Source of the DNA: Fidelibacterota bacterium UBA2125
GTDB lineage: Bacteria > Fidelibacterota > Marinisomatia > Marinisomatales > S15-B10
Direction of reading: 5' to 3'
Length of the DNA stretch: 8,446 nucleotides
NCBI GenBank assembly: GCA_002329125.1
Contig: DCXX01000001.1
Span: 1-8,446, forward strand
Part shown: positions 6,529 through 8,446 of the stretch, one piece after another
How positions within the stretch are numbered: the stretch's first letter is position 1
Layout: every line of letters begins with the position of its first letter
Position numbers and translations under genes: made by a program
Notes under the pieces: generated by a model
The model's database searches: none
What the model saw: only the letters and a program-made list of their open reading frames with translations
Told to the model about the DNA's origin: nothing

Positions 6529-7671
6529 CTAATTAATTGTGATTCCCCGATGAGAAAGTTCCTCCATAAATTTACCATACGGCACATCATAAAGAGGTGA
6601 AAGGACTCCCCTTGAAGAAATTTCCCCCCGAGCAATCATTTGCGCCATAATACTGGCGGTGTATCCCACTGTCCTGTTCATGGCAGTGAAACCTGTCTCC
6701 AGATTACGATAATCAATAACGTGCTGTATCACCCGCTCTTCCTCTCCTCCCTTCACGCCCGCTGCTTCAACACGGATAACAATCACGTCTCTCTCTCGGG
6801 GCCCAAGTTGCAACTTCGGCTCTAGAACCTCCTTCAAAAAGTCTCTCGGTGACGGCAGACCCTCTCTAACGGGCTCTGTGGAGAGAAATCCAAGCCTGGA
6901 AAAGGGGCGCATGACCGCGGCGTGCCCAGGCCACCGGAGGGTGTACCGACCGGCAGTGTGGCACGAATCACCAATACCCATCTGTTCCAAGAAACGGAAG
7001 GCATCACGGTTCGGCGTAGCTTCCATTTCACCCAAGCCAAGTACATCGACGTAATGAATGTTCTCCTCATCGAAAAGCGCATCATAAGAAATATCAACGC
7101 TTTTACCCTCTTTCAGTAGCTTCGCATCATCGGAGTATGACTTCAGAACCCCCTCGTAGGTCCAAGTAATTTTGTATTGCAGCAGGTTGTCCGCGGCTGA
7201 CGGTTCAGGCAAACCGCCACCGTAGCTGTTCAGTTCATATATTTCATCGAAATAACGCAGCATCTCCCCGCAGAGGATCAGGTCTATTCCAGGATCCAGC
7301 CCGCACTCAGGAAAAAGGGTCACACCAGCTGATTTTGCTTTTTCATGAAGGTCATAGACATCCTTACCGTAATTAGAATTCACCATGTGGACACCCTCAG
7401 CAATGGCAACCTCCGCTACAGGCCGGGCAAACGGTACAGGGAGCATATCAACAACTACATCAAACCCTCCCTCAATAATGCTTTTCAGGGCAGTCTCATT
7501 GGTTGCATCACACACTTTTTGTGCGAATCGATCGTCTTGAAGAAGGGGGTCTCCTTCCACGCCGGAGAGGTCCACATCTGCAGCCAATACGCTCTTAACA
7601 TCTGAAGATTGTAGCAGATCATAAATGACCGCCCGACCCTGCATACCACAACCGAGAACAAGGAATTTCAT
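6529..7671 (-). CDS. Saccharopine dehydrogenase family protein, lysine 6-dehydrogenase-like
   Basis: This is a complete 380-residue cytoplasmic oxidoreductase. Residues 1-31 give the Rossmann start: L-V-L-G-C-G-M-Q-G-R-A with the G-x-G-x-x-G dinucleotide loop at 7-12, and an acidic residue (D32) after the second strand, which hints at NAD rather than NADP. V-D-M-L-P at 74-78, E-C-G-L-D-P-G-I-D at 122-130 and S-Y-G-G-G-L-P-E-P at 149-157 are the conserved marks of the saccharopine reductase / lysine dehydrogenase group. The C-terminal catalytic region includes Y-T-L-R-W-P-G-H near 243-250. The length is close to bacterial lysine 6-dehydrogenases (about 385 residues), which oxidise the epsilon-amino group of lysine to a semialdehyde that cyclises; saccharopine dehydrogenase or another amino-acid dehydrogenase remains possible. 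The start has only a weak AAGGG ten bases upstream, so it may be translationally coupled to the NhaC-family gene 18 bases before. No clear terminator follows. Confidence 0.85.
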   Translation of the reverse strand: MKFLVLGCGMQGRAVIYDLLQSSDVKSVLAADVDLSGVEGDPLLQDDRFAQKVCDATNETALKSIIEGGFDVVVDMLPVPFARPVAEVAIAEGVHMVNSNYGKDVYDLHEKAKSAGVTLFPECGLDPGIDLILCGEMLRYFDEIYELNSYGGGLPEPSAADNLLQYKITWTYEGVLKSYSDDAKLLKEGKSVDISYDALFDEENIHYVDVLGLGEMEATPNRDAFRFLEQMGIGDSCHTAGRYTLRWPGHAAVMRPFSRLGFLSTEPVREGLPSPRDFLKEVLEPKLQLGPRERDVIVIRVEAAGVKGGEEERVIQHVIDYRNLETGFTAMNRTVGYTASIMAQMIARGEISSRGVLSPLYDVPYGKFMEELSHRGITIN

Positions 7672-7689
7672 TTAATACCAACCCTTTTT

Positions 7690-8446
7690 TTAGGCAAACC
7701 CGATGATAAGATAAAGGATAGAGACCACTGCTGCTACAGAAAGGGCATAAGGGAGTTGTGTCCGAACGTGGTCAATATGATCAGACGCGCTTCCGAGAGA
7801 GGCGAGAACGGTCGTATCCGAAAGTGGCGAGCAGTGATCGCCAAAAACGCCTCCTCCACCCACAGCGGCAAAGGTACCTAAAACCACTGAGCTGAACGTT
7901 TCGCCGCTGAACTGATACGCCAGTGGCAGTGCAATCGGGATCATAATGGCATAGGTACCCCAAGACGTCCCTGTTGCAAAACTGATAAATGCACTTAAGA
8001 AGAACGTCATGATAGGAAGAAGCCCCGGTGTCAGCCACTGCTTAGTGGCTCCAACAACATACTGGGCCGTCATCATCTCTTTGCTCAAAAGGTTGATACA
8101 GTACGCAAGAGCCAGTATCATGACCGCCGGCATAACGCCTTTCACGCCTGCCAACACAGATTTCATCAGTCCACTTAACGGGTCCACCCTCTGTAACCAC
8201 AGAACGATCCCAAGGACAGCGGCCGCCAGCATGTAACTCTCCAGTACTTTTGCGGTGCCGAGAGTGATAAAAGTCCCTATGTTAATAGTAACAATGATGA
8301 TGACAGGAAGAAAAAAGTTGAGAAAAGGGTTTGTCTTGGAGGCGTCGGCCGGCACCAGGTCCGTCAACTCTTTTCCCATCATGGGAACTGCACCGTCCCG
8401 AAGTACCTTTCCCTCCCTGTATGCTCTTTCCTCCGCTTTTTTCATG
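7690..8446 (-). CDS. NhaC-family Na+/H+ antiporter-like transporter, C-terminal half (5' end outside window)
   Basis: The frame is open to the window edge; 251 residues are visible from the M encoded at 8445, but that M is probably internal, because the family is about 450-550 residues and the visible part starts with a charged cytoplasmic loop (K-A-E-E-R-A-Y-R-E-G-K-V-L-R). About six to seven hydrophobic membrane segments follow, near 42-62, 71-84, 104-120, 141-156, 160-178, 186-202 and 232-250. The signature G-G-G-G-V-F-G-D-H-C-S-P-L-S-D-T-T at 196-212, with S-A-S-D-H-I-D-H-V-R-T-Q-L-P-Y just after, identifies the NhaC / Na_H_antiporter superfamily of inner membrane secondary transporters. 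Members exchange Na+ for H+ or for organic anions, and some are predicted lysine carriers. The close downstream lysine-dehydrogenase-like gene makes an amino acid substrate worth considering. The family call is firm; the substrate is not. Confidence 0.88.
   Translation of the reverse strand, partial: MKKAEERAYREGKVLRDGAVPMMGKELTDLVPADASKTNPFLNFFLPVIIIVTINIGTFITLGTAKVLESYMLAAAVLGIVLWLQRVDPLSGLMKSVLAGVKGVMPAVMILALAYCINLLSKEMMTAQYVVGATKQWLTPGLLPIMTFFLSAFISFATGTSWGTYAIMIPIALPLAYQFSGETFSSVVLGTFAAVGGGGVFGDHCSPLSDTTVLASLGSASDHIDHVRTQLPYALSVAAVVSILYLIIGFA

Noticed and set aside
6525..6537. A/T-rich near-palindrome at the stop codon of the dehydrogenase gene
   Set aside because: The repeat is short, composed almost only of A and T, and has no T-tract or conserved operator pattern. 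It is easily produced by chance in A/T-rich sequence.
7672..7689. A lysine riboswitch controlling the lysine-dehydrogenase-like gene
   Set aside because: Only 18 bases separate it from the preceding gene, far too few. Any such element would have to lie upstream of the transporter, outside the window.

Overview
The window is a gene-dense chromosomal segment of moderate GC. All six genes I can support lie on the minus strand, so the natural reading order is from high to low coordinates. The combination of a TonB-dependent receptor with an N-terminal carboxypeptidase-regulatory-like domain, a secreted protein ending in a type IX secretion (T9SS) type A-like C-terminal domain, and a PorV/PorQ-family outer membrane protein points to the Fibrobacterota-Chlorobiota-Bacteroidota (FCB) superphylum. 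My best guess within it is a Marinimicrobia (SAR406)-like or similar deep FCB lineage, because the receptor is not SusC-like and no SusD lipoprotein is present. The phylum assignment is inference from protein style only.

Region 1 (8446-6529) holds the C-terminal half of an NhaC-family sodium-coupled transporter, which runs off the window, followed after 17 bases by a complete 380-residue saccharopine dehydrogenase/lysine 6-dehydrogenase-family oxidoreductase. The tight spacing suggests one operon. Because some NhaC-superfamily members are thought to carry lysine, this pair may take up and oxidise lysine or a related amino acid.

Region 2 (6528-6357) is a 172-base intergenic gap with a good CRP/FNR-type inverted repeat (core at 6501-6516). 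A TATAAT-like box sits where a class II activated promoter would need it. This suggests that the next three genes are switched on by a CRP/FNR-superfamily regulator.

Region 3 (6356-435) is an apparently complete transcription unit: TonB-dependent receptor, T9SS-type secreted protein with a fibronectin-III-like module, PorV/PorQ-family protein, then a strong rho-independent terminator. The three products would all be in or on the outer membrane. A plausible working picture is an uptake receptor with a surface-anchored partner and the PorV-like protein that receives or anchors that partner. The substrate cannot be told from the sequence.

Region 4 (401-1) is the first 133 codons of a separate gene for a flavin-reductase-like FMN-binding split-barrel protein. 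It has an unusual N-terminal extension resembling a twin-arginine (Tat) signal. No RNA genes, CRISPR arrays, insertion sequences or pseudogenes were seen.
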